The notes: generated by a model not told the origin, from the sequence alone. A stretch of DNA of 64,000 bases from CAWAVN01 sp963844315 (GCA_963844315.1 CAWJOC010000036.1:1-64000); one strand, 5' to 3'. Positions 45,968-62,500 are shown, counted from the first letter of the stretch. Translations and numbers: made by a program.

Positions 45968-46261
45968 TGGAACTCCCGTGCCAATTGGCTTCCCCCAACA
46001 ATTGATCGAATCGTGAATCCCCCGGCGTTTCCAGCAGTTTCCACGGAAGGTCTTTCCTCCAGAGGGTTTGAGGGATAGAATGGGGCAGGTTTTGGGACCG
46101 TTCGGCGAAAAATTGGCAAAGTTTTCAGACTCACCTTGCGGAAAAAACCCCCGGAACGCCATAATCTGACGCTTCACGCCTCTGGACCGGCCCACCCACT
46201 GCCCACCTCGCAGCAGCCCTCCCTGGCTTTTTATTCTCTTTTTAAGTGCGCCCAAATTCCG

Positions 46262-48091
<1,830 letters not shown>

Positions 48092-48146
48092 AGAAGAGGA
48101 AGCGAAAATCAACGATTCCAACTCATGAAAGAAAAGGAGTTTTCTC

Positions 48147-48656
48147 ATGAGGATTCGAAGACCCACGGTTTGCTTTCTTTGGTTCCTGATTGTTCTCGGA
48201 CCATTGAGAATTGCATCGGCTGGGCTTCTGACGCACACCGGAGAGGAACCGGAGTTTTGGACTACCCATAGCGTGATCTTCGCCGAAGTGATAGAAGTGG
48301 AAAAACTTCCCAGTGACGAGTTCCGCCAAGGGAGTCACCGTCTGCAAGTGCGGCCAAAGGCTACGCTTACCGGCAACTTCGATTCGGCACGGATGCCAAA
48401 CCTGGAATTGGGGGCTTGGTTCGTTGCGTTCGACTGTACTTGCCTTAGCCCACCAGCGAAGGGGCGCTACATCGTGGCCGTGATTCAAAAGCAAGATGGA
48501 GACTACTTCGTCGAAGCGTCCTTGCTGACGTTCATGCCGAAAGGTGCAGGGCTGGTGGAAGTCAAGGATTTCTCCGATCCGCTCGTCGCAGAGGTCATGA
48601 ACAACCTGCAAGTGCTTCGCAGGAGATTCCCCTTTTTAGAGGTTCGAGGCGGCTGA
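48147..48656 (+). CDS. Secreted hypothetical protein
   Basis: 169 residues; signal peptide (VCFLWFLIVLGPLRIASA). The mature part is beta-rich with three Cys (FDCTC) and strands such as VIFAEVIEVEKL, LQVRPKATLTGNFD and RYIVAVIQKQDGDYFVEASL. It resembles secreted OB/NTR-like small proteins, but I do not recognise a family. ATG 48147 has gaaaaggag upstream. It follows typA by 55 bp and may be co-transcribed. Confidence 0.65.
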   Translation: MRIRRPTVCFLWFLIVLGPLRIASAGLLTHTGEEPEFWTTHSVIFAEVIEVEKLPSDEFRQGSHRLQVRPKATLTGNFDSARMPNLELGAWFVAFDCTCLSPPAKGRYIVAVIQKQDGDYFVEASLLTFMPKGAGLVEVKDFSDPLVAEVMNNLQVLRRRFPFLEVRGG

Positions 48657-48748
48657 TCCACTGATCTTTGCGTCCATGGCTCGTTTGCGTTACAAGGGAT
48701 TAAGACAACGCATCGAGTTTGGACCCCAAAAATCAAGGCCGGTGGATG

Positions 48749-51556
48749 CCGATTTTGTTTCGTTACCCGGAATTCTTTCTGCTATTGATCCCCTTGGGGT
48801 TGGCGTTTCGCCGGTGGGGTTGGACCAAGGACCGGGTGACGAGTACGCTAAGGCTCGCGGCGGCGTTGCTGTTGCTGCTCGCGCTCACGGGACCGGAGAT
48901 CAATCTGGGCGGCGAGGGGTTGGATGTCATCGTGGTCGTGGACCGCTCCAAGTCCATGCAGGATGCCGCCGGGGCGAATGCAGTGGAACTCATCGAGAAC
49001 CTGGAACGCAACCGCGGAACCGGCGACCGGGTGGGAATCGTAGCCTTTGGCAGCACGGCGGAAGTGGAACGCTTGCCCTCCCAGGTCGCCCTCTTTCGGG
49101 GGTTTGAAAAAGAGGTTTCGATTGATGGCAGCGACCTGAATGCAGCACTATTGACCGCGCTCAGCATGGTCGATCCCAACCGCCCCGCGCGGATTCTGGT
49201 CTTGAGCGATGGGGAATCGAACGGAGCCGACCCCAAAGCCGCCGCCCGGCGTGCCCGCGACCAGGACCAGAACCGTCCCGTACCGATTGATTACAGGGCT
49301 TACGACCGCATTCACGCGGGAGACATTGCGGTCGAGGAACTCGCGCTTCCGCGAACCATTGCCCCGCGCGAGCCGTTTCATTTCACGGTGCAGATTTTCG
49401 CGGATCGCGATGCGCTCGCCACTGTCGAAGTCTCGCGCGATGGCCAGCCCGTGGCGACTCGTGAAGTGCAATTGGTTTCGGGCCGATCAAACCCCGTTCC
49501 CTTCCGCGATGTGCTCGAAGAAGGCGGGTTTTACACGTATGAAGCCCAGATCACAGTCGCCGACGACCCCATTCCGGAAAACAATCGCGGCACGGGAGTG
49601 GTGCGGGTCGATGCCGAGGCGAAACTGCTCGTCCTCAACGCCGATGGCAAAGTCGATAATCTTGTCAAAGCGCTGCGGGCGGGGAAGATTCAGGTGGATG
49701 TGGCCGAGGCGAAACTCCATCCGCTCTCGCAAGATTCGCTCGATCCGTACCGGGCGGTGGTTCTGGAAAACGTTCCCGCCGATGACCTGGGCCGATTGAA
49801 AATGGAACGCCTCGCGCAATTCGTGGAGGATTTGGGCGGCGGCGTGATGCTGACGGGCGGGGAAAATAGTTTCGGAACGGGCGGGTATTACAAAAGCCCC
49901 TTGGAAGATTTGCTGCCGGTGTCGATGGAACTCAAGGACGAGCACAAAAAACTTCGCGTGGCAATTTGCGTGGTGCTGGACCAGTCCGGCAGCATGTCCG
50001 CCCCGGTGCAGGGCGGACGGACGAAGATGGACCTTGCCAATCAGGGCACGTCCGAAGTCGTCCGGCTGTTGTCCAAGGAAGACATGGTTTCAGTGATCGC
50101 CGTGACGCACCGGGCGGACATCATCCAGGAACTTGCTCCGGTCGATCATCCGGAAGCCATCGCGGATCGCGTCGAGCAAATCCGAAGCGGGAGCGCGGGG
50201 ATCTTCATCTATGAAGCTTTGGAAGCCGCCGGGGAGGAACTCGCCAAAGCCGAGGGATTCCGCACCAGGCACATCATTTTGTTCGCCGACGCCAATGACA
50301 GCGTGAATGAAGGCTCTTACCAAAGGCTGTTGGAGAAATATGCCAAGGAAGGCATTACCGTCAGCGTGATCGGTTTGGGGACGGAGCTTGACCAGCATGC
50401 CAATTTGCTCAAGGACATCGCCAAACTTGGCGGCGGGAACATCATGTTTACCAACGACCCGGAGGAACTGCCCCGGCTCTTCACGCAGGACACGATGCAG
50501 GTGGCCCGGAACACCTTCATCAAAAAGGATGAAACCCAACCGGCGGGGATCACAGGCGAACTTTTGGCCGAGGATGCAAGGCTCATGGGCGAGTTTGACT
50601 TTGGCCGGTTCCCGCGCGTGGATGGTTATAACCTCACCTACCTCAAGCCCGACGCCACGCAGGCGGCGGTTTCGACGGATGAATACAAAGCCCCATGGAC
50701 CGCGTTTTGGTATCGGGGCTTGGGACGGTCGGCGGCGGTGACGATGGAAGTCGCGGGCGAGTACACGGGGGAATTTGGCCGTTGGGATTTTTATGATGAA
50801 TTCTTCATCAACCATGCCCGCTGGCTGATGGGCGGGAACTCCACGGCGGATGTTTACATTGACCTGAAGCGCGAAGGCCAAAATGCGCTGGTCACCGTGG
50901 AACTCGATCCCAACCGCTTGGCGGGGCTGGCGAAAAAGCCGCCGAAACTCTTGGTGGTCCCGCCGGGCTTGGAGCGAAAGCCCACGTTACTCCCGGATTT
51001 TCGCTGGATTGGTCCTTACACGTTGGAAGCCCGGTTCCGCATGGATCAAACGGGAACGCACCGCACGCTGGTGCAAACGGAAAACGGCGAATTGAGCCGT
51101 GGTCCTGCGGTCACTTTGCCCTACTCGCCCGAAGCCACGCCGCGTCCCAAATCCGAAACCGGGCGTCAGGTTCTGGGAGAACTTGCGGAACTCACCGGCG
51201 GAAAATCCCGCGCCGATGTGCTCTCGATCCTGGCCGATCCGCCTAACTCCGCCCGCATGCGGCCGCTTTTGCCTTATCTTTTGATCGCCGGGATCTTGCT
51301 GTTGGTTGTCGAAATTGCCGGTCGCAGGCTATCACTATGGAAGCGTTCTCCCGCCGCTGCTCCCGATGCCATCACCGAACTTTCGTTAGACCCCGCGATG
51401 GGCTACAAAGAACGCTGGTTCAGCCGGCGGCGAAAAGTCGCCGTGGAAACGGCCCTGGAACCCGTGAAAACACAGGCCTCTCGAAAGGCCGAAAACTCCA
51501 TCAACCAAGTCTATGCCCAGGCCAAACAACGCGCCAAGAACCGCTTAGGGGAATGA
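48749..51556 (+). CDS. Large membrane protein with two VWA domains (BatA/glutamine-amidotransferase-like type)
   Basis: 936 residues, intact. Two helices at the start (EFFLLLIPLGLAF, LRLAAALLLLLAL) are followed by a first VWA domain (VIVVVDRSKSM, MIDAS near residue 66). Then come beta-sandwich regions, a GATase1-like segment (LVLNADGKVDNLV ... FVEDLGGGVMLTGGENSFG), a second VWA domain (AICVVLDQSGSM near residue 410; HIILFADANDSV) and a final membrane helix (LLPYLLIAGILLLVVEIAG) with a basic tail. The BatA-like membrane frame encloses a large periplasmic region. Proteins of this design occur in planctomycetes and related phyla, often near MoxR-type AAA genes; none is present here. Start 48749 is favoured by aaggccgg upstream. 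Function unknown. Confidence 0.82.
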   Translation, partial: PILFRYPEFFLLLIPLGLAFRRWGWTKDRVTSTLRLAAALLLLLALTGPEINLGGEGLDVIVVVDRSKSMQDAAGANAVELIENLERNRGTGDRVGIVAFGSTAEVERLPSQVALFRGFEKEVSIDGSDLNAALLTALSMVDPNRPARILVLSDGESNGADPKAAARRARDQDQNRPVPIDYRAYDRIHAGDIAVEELALPRTIAPREPFHFTVQIFADRDALATVEVSRDGQPVATREVQLVSGRSNPVPFRDVLEEGGFYTYEAQITVADDPIPENNRGTGVVRVDAEAKLLVLNADGKVDNLVKALRAGKIQVDVAEAKLHPLSQDSLDPYRAVVLENVPADDLGRLKMERLAQFVEDLGGGVMLTGGENSFGTGGYYKSPLEDLLPVSMELKDEHKKLRVAICVVLDQSGSMSAPVQGGRTKMDLANQGTSEVVRLLSKEDMVSVIAVTHRADIIQELAPVDHPEAIADRVEQIRSGSAGIFIYEALEAAGEELAKAEGFRTRHIILFADANDSVNEGSYQRLLEKYAKEGITVSVIGLGTELDQHANLLKDIAKLGGGNIMFTNDPEELPRLFTQDTMQVARNTFIKKDETQPAGITGELLAEDARLMGEFDFGRFPRVDGYNLTYLKPDATQAAVSTDEYKAPWTAFWYRGLGRSAAVTMEVAGEYTGEFGRWDFYDEFFINHARWLMGGNSTADVYIDLKREGQNALVTVELDPNRLAGLAKKPPKLLVVPPGLERKPTLLPDFRWIGPYTLEARFRMDQTGTHRTLVQTENGELSRGPAVTLPYSPEATPRPKSETGRQVLGELAELTGGKSRADVLSILADPPNSARMRPLLPYLLIAGILLLVVEIAGRRLSLWKRSPAAAPDAITELSLDPAMGYKERWFSRRRKVAVETALEPVKTQASRKAENSINQVYAQAKQRAKNRLGE

Positions 51557-51766
51557 GTGAAGCAGAGGTAGCACCAAGCTTGGTTTCATCTGTTTTCAAC
51601 CTTGGTTGCCATTCCTTTCCCCTCACACACTGCCGTGATCGAGCGAAGGAAAGTTCTCTGGGAGCAATCCGTCTAAATCGGCGGGCCTTGTCTGCTGGTT
51701 TCTCGCTCCCTCGGACTTTAACCCGCTCAACTTCCAGATCTTCCCCGGATACCTCTGACTTTGGTC

Positions 51767-51893
51767 GGCCTTACAATTCCAGTTCTTGGAACCCGTGTTT
51801 AAACCACGAACGAAGGGTGGCCGGGGTCGAACGAAGCGAGCCCCTGGAATTGTAGGGCCTGTGGGGTCGCTTCGCTCCACCACAGCCACCCAA
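51767..51893. repeat. Composite palindromic element in a 428-bp intergenic gap
   Basis: Nested inverted pairs: ggccttacaattccag (51767-51782) with ctggaattgtagggcc (51844-51859, one mismatch), and gaagggtggccgggg and cgaacgaagcgagcccc with ggggtcgcttcgctcc and cacagccaccc up to 51893. The rest of the gap (51557-51984) shows no gene. The alcohol dehydrogenase promoter should lie between this block and 51984. Confidence 0.65.
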
Positions 51894-51984
51894 ATGCGGG
51901 TTTTGAGACAGAACCTAATCCTCGGCGCCTCGTCTGCGATCCGGGTTGAGAATTCGGCCACCAGTTCTTGAAGGAGTCCGACCA

Positions 51985-53163
51985 ATGAAAGCCGTTTGCT
52001 GGCATGCCGCGGGAGACATCCGGGTCGAAAATGTTCCCGATCCTAAAATTGAAGACCCCAGGGATTTGATTATCCGCGTCACGAGCACCGCCATCTGTGG
52101 CTCGGATTTGCACCTCTTCGATGGCTATCTCGGCCCGTTTATGCAGAAGGGAGATGTCCTCGGCCATGAGCCGATGGGCGAAGTGGTCGAAGTTGGCTCG
52201 GAAGTGCAGAATTTCCAGGTGGGCGACCGGATCGTGGTGCCCTTCACGATTTGCTGCGGAAAATGTTTTTTCTGCCAGAAGCAGCTCTATTCCTGCTGCG
52301 ACAACACCAACCGTAACGCCGAGGCCGCGAGAAAACTCATGGGACATGCTCCCGCAGGGCTTTACGGATATTCCCACCTGACGGGTGGTTATCAGGGCGG
52401 CCAAGCACAATATCTGCTCGTCAAGCGGGCGGACGTGGGGCCGGTCAAAGTGCCCAATCACCTCACCGATGAGCAGGTGCTGTTTCTCTCCGATGTCTTT
52501 CCCACCGGATGGATGGCGGCGGAGAACACGGAATTGGAACCGGGCGATACGGTCGCGGTTTGGGGCTGTGGTCCCGTAGGGCAGTTTACCATTCGCAGCT
52601 TAAAGCTCTTGGGAGCCGGAAGGATTTTCGCAATTGACCATCTTCCCGAACGTCTGCAAATGGCTGTCGAGGGCGGAGCCGAGCCAATCAACTTTCGCCA
52701 AGAAAGTGTCTATGACCGCTTGATGGAAGCCACCAATGGGCGCGGACCGGACCGGGTTGTGGACGCCGTGGGCTGCGAAGCGGACGGACACGGGGCACTC
52801 GATGCGATTTTGGACAAGGCGAAAGCGGCGGTGATGCTGACCACCGACCGCGCCCACGCCCTCCGCGAGGCCATCATGTGTTGCCGCAAGGGAGGGACCG
52901 TTTCGGTGCCGGGGGTGTACGTCGGCTTTCCCGACAAAATTCCCCTGGGAGCTTTTATGAACAAGTCGCTCAAGATGACCACCGGCCAAACTCACATGCC
53001 CAAGTACACAAAACCGCTACTTCAGAAGGTCGTGGATGGAGAAATAGATCTCTCCTTTGTCGTGACCCACCAAGCCCCCTTGGAAGATGCCCCTCGCTTG
53101 TATAAGACCTTCCGTGACAAAAAAGACGGCTGCATCAAAGTCGTCTTAAAGCCTTGGGTGTAA
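51985..53163 (+). CDS. Zinc-dependent alcohol/formaldehyde dehydrogenase (MDR family)
   Basis: 392 residues, intact. Medium-chain dehydrogenase: TSTAICGSDLHLFDG and VLGHEPMGEVVEVG carry the catalytic zinc ligands; the structural-zinc loop is CCGKCFFCQKQLYSCC; the NAD-binding motif is VAVWGCGPVGQF. A long insertion after the zinc loop (NRNAEAARKLMGHAPAGLYG) is typical of the glutathione-independent formaldehyde dehydrogenase-like group. Possible substrates are formaldehyde adducts or other alcohols. Start 51985 has gaaggag about ten bases upstream. The following gene, 53 bp on, is probably in the same transcript. Confidence 0.88.
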   Translation: MKAVCWHAAGDIRVENVPDPKIEDPRDLIIRVTSTAICGSDLHLFDGYLGPFMQKGDVLGHEPMGEVVEVGSEVQNFQVGDRIVVPFTICCGKCFFCQKQLYSCCDNTNRNAEAARKLMGHAPAGLYGYSHLTGGYQGGQAQYLLVKRADVGPVKVPNHLTDEQVLFLSDVFPTGWMAAENTELEPGDTVAVWGCGPVGQFTIRSLKLLGAGRIFAIDHLPERLQMAVEGGAEPINFRQESVYDRLMEATNGRGPDRVVDAVGCEADGHGALDAILDKAKAAVMLTTDRAHALREAIMCCRKGGTVSVPGVYVGFPDKIPLGAFMNKSLKMTTGQTHMPKYTKPLLQKVVDGEIDLSFVVTHQAPLEDAPRLYKTFRDKKDGCIKVVLKPWV

Positions 53164-53216
53164 CGGGGAATTGTGCTTTTCGTTTTCGAGAGAACTTTGA
53201 ATCTTAGGAGCAAATC

Positions 53217-53702
53217 ATGAATCCTGACGCGATGGCCCGTGGATTGGGAATGTTCAGCGTGGGTTTGGGAGCGGCCGAGTTGGTCGCCAGGGAAGCGTTG
53301 GCGGAGAGCCTGGGCATGGAAGGCAAGGAAAACCTGATCCAACTCTGCGGCGCCCGCGAGATGGCTTCCGGCGTGGCGTGCCTCAGTATGAATCCTCCCA
53401 AGGCGGGCATCTGGAGCCGACTTGTAGGAGATGCCTTAGACATTGCCGTACTTACGGCCCATCTGGGAAGAAGCAATCCCAAACGCGGGAATGTCGGAAT
53501 CGCTCTTGCGGCCGTTTTGGGAGTGACGCTGGTGGATGCGGTGACAGCGGCCTGGCTTTGTGAAGGCCGTGATGGCCCCATCACCCGCTTCGTCCGCGGC
53601 AGAATGGAACAGATGGAACACTACAACGAAGACAAAATGCGGGAGATTGAACGCCAAACCGGCCAATACGCCAGCGAACTTGCCGCCCATGCCGGACGGT
53701 AA
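53217..53702 (+). CDS. Small membrane-associated hypothetical protein, partner of the dehydrogenase gene
   Basis: 161 residues. LGMFSVGLGAAELVAREALA, a central GAREMASGVACLSMNPPKAG and SRLVGDALDIAVLTAHLG look like the small membrane proteins found beside cyclase/SRPBCC and alcohol dehydrogenase genes in soil bacteria. There are two to four short hydrophobic segments, and a charged helix ends the protein (MEQMEHYNEDKMREIERQTG). Role unknown. Start at 53217 follows taggagc. Confidence 0.7.
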   Translation: MNPDAMARGLGMFSVGLGAAELVAREALAESLGMEGKENLIQLCGAREMASGVACLSMNPPKAGIWSRLVGDALDIAVLTAHLGRSNPKRGNVGIALAAVLGVTLVDAVTAAWLCEGRDGPITRFVRGRMEQMEHYNEDKMREIERQTGQYASELAAHAGR

Positions 53703-53738
53703 CGTGTTCCAAGTCTCTTCGCAAATGAAGAGAAGATA

Positions 53739-53761
53739 GAGGATAGCCTTTAGCCATCCTC
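53739..53761. terminator. Short bidirectional hairpin between convergent genes
   Basis: gaggatagc-cttta-gccatcctc, a 9-bp stem with one mismatch; 36 bp after the small membrane gene and 24 bp from the cytochrome gene stop. Confidence 0.5.
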
Positions 53762-53785
53762 GTTCCATTCGCAACTAGTGCAAAC

Positions 53786-54544
53786 TCACTCCGTTTTAGG
53801 TTCCGGGCGAAACTGAGCGTGGCAGTCGTTGCAGGCTTTGGTCGCTGAGGCCAGATGCTTTTGGACGTTGGGTTTGTCCTGGACTTTGATGGCGGCGGCC
53901 AGGTCCGTCATGCCGGCTTGAAAATCCTTCGCATATTGCTTCCAGGCTTTGATGTCTTCTTCCTTGGAGAAATAATCTTCGGCCTGCTCGGACATGACGA
54001 TGGTCAGCATCGCAATCGTCAAAGCGTGCTGGCTGTCGCCTTCAGGATCGCGCGACCGCCTCGCCGCCTTGATGACTTGGGCATTTCGGGTGTTTATGAC
54101 TTGCATCAAGTCAACCATGTCGATGAGATCCGCCCAGCCCACAGTTTCCGGTTTCGATGGAGGGGCTTCGCCTTTGGCGGCGGCCTTTAGAGTTTTCAGG
54201 AAGTTCTGGGCCTCTTCGTGATTTTCGCTGCTGGAAAGTTGCATTGCCGCGTCGCGCAGGGCCAAGGGCGCAACCTTTTGGCTTTTGCCTTCGGGATGCT
54301 CGGCCATCACTTGCCCCAGCACCGCCACGACACCTGCCGCCCGGCGGATGTCGTCCGTCTTTTCCTTGAAAGTCTCCGCTGAGGCTGTCCAGGTTCCCAA
54401 GTCTTCGATTTGGGCGTTTGCTTCCGCCGCCAAATCCGCCACGGGGAATTTCTTGAGTTCCTCCGGAGCTTTCGCAAACAGGGGAATCAAAGCCATAAGT
54501 CCCAATAACAACACACAGGCAGGCACAACAGGCAGTTTCTTCAT
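53786..54544 (-). CDS. Exported c-type cytochrome (cytochrome c-556-like)
   Basis: 252 residues; signal peptide (LPVVPACVLLLGLMALIPLF). Almost all helical, with a single C-terminal haem motif CNDCH followed by AQFRPE, the arrangement of cytochrome c-prime/c-556 four-helix bundles, though longer than usual because an extra N-terminal helical half is present. It probably carries or senses electrons in the periplasm. MKKLP at 54544 is the natural signal-peptide start; 54562 is also in frame. Confidence 0.75.
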   Translation of the reverse strand: MKKLPVVPACVLLLGLMALIPLFAKAPEELKKFPVADLAAEANAQIEDLGTWTASAETFKEKTDDIRRAAGVVAVLGQVMAEHPEGKSQKVAPLALRDAAMQLSSSENHEEAQNFLKTLKAAAKGEAPPSKPETVGWADLIDMVDLMQVINTRNAQVIKAARRSRDPEGDSQHALTIAMLTIVMSEQAEDYFSKEEDIKAWKQYAKDFQAGMTDLAAAIKVQDKPNVQKHLASATKACNDCHAQFRPEPKTE

Positions 54545-54621
54545 GACCGTCGCTCCAGTCAAACATGGGAGAGTTCAAGATCGGATTAATTATAACGCCG
54601 CCAAGAAAGATCCGAAGCGCA

Positions 54622-54655
54622 AAGGCGAGCAGACCAACCTGAGGTCGGTGCCCGC
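54622..54655. repeat. AGGCGAGCAGACCAACCT repeat, copy 2
   Basis: aaggcgagcagaccaacct-g-aggtcggtgcccgc; same element as 41143-41176. It ends directly at the hrpA stop codon. Confidence 0.8.
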
Positions 54656-58644
<3,989 letters not shown>

Positions 58645-59560
58645 GGGTCAAGGGACAAGGGTCTAGGGCCAGACGGTCGCAAATGGGATACGGGCATTAT
58701 AGAGGGAATCGAAACGCAGCATAGCTTGTCCCCTTGATGGGAGAAAACTTTCGAGGCTGCACCGAATGCGGGAATAATTCGGCGAGCGATGGATCACGCC
58801 TATCGGGGTGATTCGCGGTCGCTGCGAAGGAACGAGCGAATCATGGGTTGGATGTTCCGGCTTGCGTTTGTGATTCTCGGGAATCGGATCGTCGCTCATC
58901 CTCTTCGCTCGATCTTGCGTTCAAAGCTTAATACCTCCTGCATCAGGCATTCCTCAAGTCTGGGAATGGGGTTTTGCGTCCGCAGTGGGCAATTCTCGTT
59001 CTGTTCTGTTTACCTTCGGCGTAATCATTCAATGCCGTATTGGCGGAATCGATGCATGCCGTTGGCGAAGGGTTGTCGAACGTGATCGTTTGTGTTTATT
59101 GGACTTTTTTGGTTGATTGTGATTGGTTGTGGATTGGCCTTCAACTATTGGGATTCCTGACCTCGGCGACAAAAACCTCCAAGCAAAAACAAACTTCAAC
59201 CATAATAAACGCCGACACCCAACCGCCCCTCCGGGTTCAACACCTTTCCTCCTTTGCCACTTGCTTTCTGGCATTCTGACCCTGTCTCTTGCCCTCGACC
59301 ATTCCGTAGGGGTTTTCCCGGATGGAATTGTTGCCAATTGGCATTGGCCGCTATATGCTAAATGAAAAGAAGTTCCATTCAATCTTTTTGCCGGGCCGCC
59401 ATTTCCAGGCCAGTGACGATTCTTTCACCCCGCTGGCCGATTCCCTACCGAGATGCGTTTTCGAGCGAGAATTCTCCCTGAGAATCCCTTGGAATATCTG
59501 GCCCAATCACCAATTTCATGAGACACCCTGGGGACAAACCCTTCATACGGAAGAGGATCC
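58645..59560. other. 916-bp intergenic region, no supported gene
   Basis: Divergent region between hrpA and the large TPR-like gene. It contains several short open frames (78-117 codons) with no ribosome site, start context or protein motif I can support, and a T/G-rich stretch at 59085-59160. No tRNA or strong palindrome was found. It could hold promoters or a non-coding RNA. Confidence 0.45.
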
Positions 59561-62500
59561 ATGAGCCGGACACTCATCGTTTTCGCGATCGCGGGCAGTT
59601 TGTTTTGCGGTCCTCCCTGCGTTTGCCCGAAAGCCTCTGCCGAGGAGTTGCACGAGCCGTTTCTCGAAGGGCTGAGGGACCGGGGCTATTACGATTACGC
59701 GCTGTATTATCTGGACACTCTGGAACAGCGCACGGACATTCCCAATGAGATCAAGCAGGTGATCCCCTATCAGCGGGCGGTCACGCTTTTGGCCGGGGCC
59801 AGCAGCATCAACAATCCCGAGCAACGGGACGAGCAGCTCGACCGGGCCGTCGCCCAGTTGGAAGCCTTTACGCGGGCGAATCCCAACCATGCGTTGGCGG
59901 GAAATGCCAACACCGAACTGGCCCGGATCCTGATCGAAAAAGCCCGCGTGAAAATCTGGGAATCGGAGTCGCCCGCCAACAAGGACAACAACGAAAAATA
60001 CCGCCTGGAAGCCAGGGGTCTGCTCACCAAGGCCCGCGAGATTTTCCAGAAGGCCCACGACCAGCATAAGGCGGCGTTCGATCAGTTCCCGAAATTCATT
60101 CCGCCGGAGGAAGACGAGCAACTTCAGCCGCCCGAAGCAAAGCGGAAATCTCCTACATGCGGGCGCAAATCGACCTGGCGCTTTGCACATACGAGGAAGC
60201 CCAAACGCATCCCCGAGGCTCGCAGGAGTTCAAGAACCTGTTGACCAAAGCCGCCGATGAGTTCAAAAACATCCACGAAAGATACCGCAGCATGGTCGGG
60301 GGGCTTTATTCCCGCATGTGGCAGGGCAAATGCTTCGAGGAAATGGAAGGCGATGCATCGGCAAGGCACTGGGGATCTATAACGAGCTTCTCGCCCACCC
60401 CGGCCAATCGCCGGCCATGCAAAACGTGCAGAACCAGGTATTGCAGTTCCGCCTCATCTGCTTAAACCACGACCAGCGCAAGGACTATCAACTGGTCATC
60501 AACGAAGCCGAGGATTGGCTCAACAAAAACCGCAAACTCGCCGGCTATAGCGTGGGTTTGGGCATTCGGTTTCAGAAGGCCATTGCCCATGAAAAACTGG
60601 CGGCGAAGTTGGACGCGGATTATCTCGTGGCCCTCAATGAAGCCAAGCGGAACATGGACAAGAAAGAGCCGCAAAAGCCCACGGCGGACATCGAAGCCAA
60701 CCTGCGGAAATCCATTCAGGACGCCCAGGAAGTGACTAAATTCGCCGGGCAATATAAAGCCCCCTCGCAATTCATGATTTCGGCCATCAAGGGGAAATTG
60801 GGCCTGGAGGAAGGCGACCCGAAAAACATCGAAGAAGCCTTGAACAAAGGCGACAAGATGCGGCAGGACATTGAAGAGTTGGAGGCCAAAATCGCCGCCG
60901 CCCAAACCAAACAGGAAATCGCCAATGCCGAGGAAGCCTTGAAGGCCCATCTCAACGAGACGGCCCGCGTGCTGACCTTGGCATTGAATCTGGCCGACGA
61001 GAAAACCGACATGGTCACGCTCAACACCGTGCGGTTCCTGTTGAGCTATGTGTATTACAAATTGGAACGCAATTACGAATCCGGGGTGATTGGGGAGTTT
61101 CTGGCCGAGCACTTCGCGAACCTCGCCGACGATAACGGCGGACGACTCAACGATCTGGCCCAAAAAGGGGCGACCGTGGCCCGGGCGGCTTATTTTCAAG
61201 AGTATCAAACCAAAAGCGCCCTCCAGGAAAACTTGGACGAAACCGAGCGCGACCTGAGTTTTGAACTCGATCAAATGGTCCGCGTCTGCATGACGACAAC
61301 GAAACTCTGGCCCGCCACGGGGCTGGCCGACGAATCGCGGATGACCTTGGGCCGGATTTACAGCAAGCGCGACCAGCCGGCCTTGGCGGCCAAATGGTTT
61401 ACGGAAGTGTCCTCTCCGGAACTCAAGGGCCTTGCGAAAGTCTCCGCGGGGCAAGCCTTCTGGAACGCCTATCTCAATGGGACCGACCAGCCCGAAGACA
61501 AACGCCCCAAGGCGGAGGAACTCGCCCTATGGCAAGCCGATGCGAAAAAGCATTTGGACGATGGGCTAAAGTCCATGAACAACGAGGTTCCGGAAAATGC
61601 CGGCGTGGATGATGCCACCGACCTAATTCTGGCCCGCGTGACCTTGGCTCAAATCAACGTTTACGAGCAGAACTACGATGAGGCAATCCGTTTTCTGACC
61701 GAGACGAAGCCCTTACACCACTCGCCCTTGAATGCCGTCAAAATCGCCGATGATGAGGACCGGCCCGAACGCGGCGTCAAAAGCCAGAAATTCGCGAGCC
61801 TTGTGTACCAGGTGTTGCTCCGGGCTTATGTCGGCAAGCAGCAAACCAACGAAGCCTTAAAAGCCATGAACGATTTGGAAAGCATCGTCGGCAAAGACAA
61901 CACCGCCGATTTGAGCAACACCTACCGGGACCTGGGCGAGCAAATCGGCAAGGAAGTCAAACGCCTCAGAGCCGAAGGCCCGAAAGAGCGGCTCGACAGC
62001 ATACTGGCCTCGTTCAATACCTTTCTGAACGCACTCTACGATCCTGAACGCCGGAAGAACGATGTCCGTCGGTTCCTTGCAATGGATGGCGGAAACGTTC
62101 TTGAACCTGGGCGTGAGCTTGAGAGAATCCGGCGATGGAGGGTCCAAGGCCAAGGCGGAGGAGTATTTCAAGAAAGCCGAGGACTGCTATCAAACAATTC
62201 TGGACCGGGGCAACCAGGAAACTCCCAAACCGCTCTGGCTCACGGGGATGAAGCTTCGCCTCGCCGATGCCAGCCGCAGCGCGGGGAATTTCGAGAAGGG
62301 CCTCAAGACGATTGAGGAAGTCCTCAAGGAATATCCCGAAGCGCCGAACGTGCAAACCGCCGCCGCCCAGCTTTTAGAAGATTGGGGCAAGAGCGGTCAA
62401 ACCGACTCGCCCGAGCGACTCTTGGAAGCCATCCAAGGCCGCAAGTTCGAAGGCCAAGCCGACCCCACGAAAAAGGGCATCAAAGGCTGGGTCGGATTGG

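Noticed and set aside
46136..46261. Upstream in-frame extension of typA by 42 codons
   Set aside because: The extension has no conserved residues; MNRRDDLRN at 46262 is the normal N-terminus.
59029..59382. 117-codon leftward frame in the 916-bp gap
   Set aside because: Low-complexity Arg/Ser composition, no start context and no motif.
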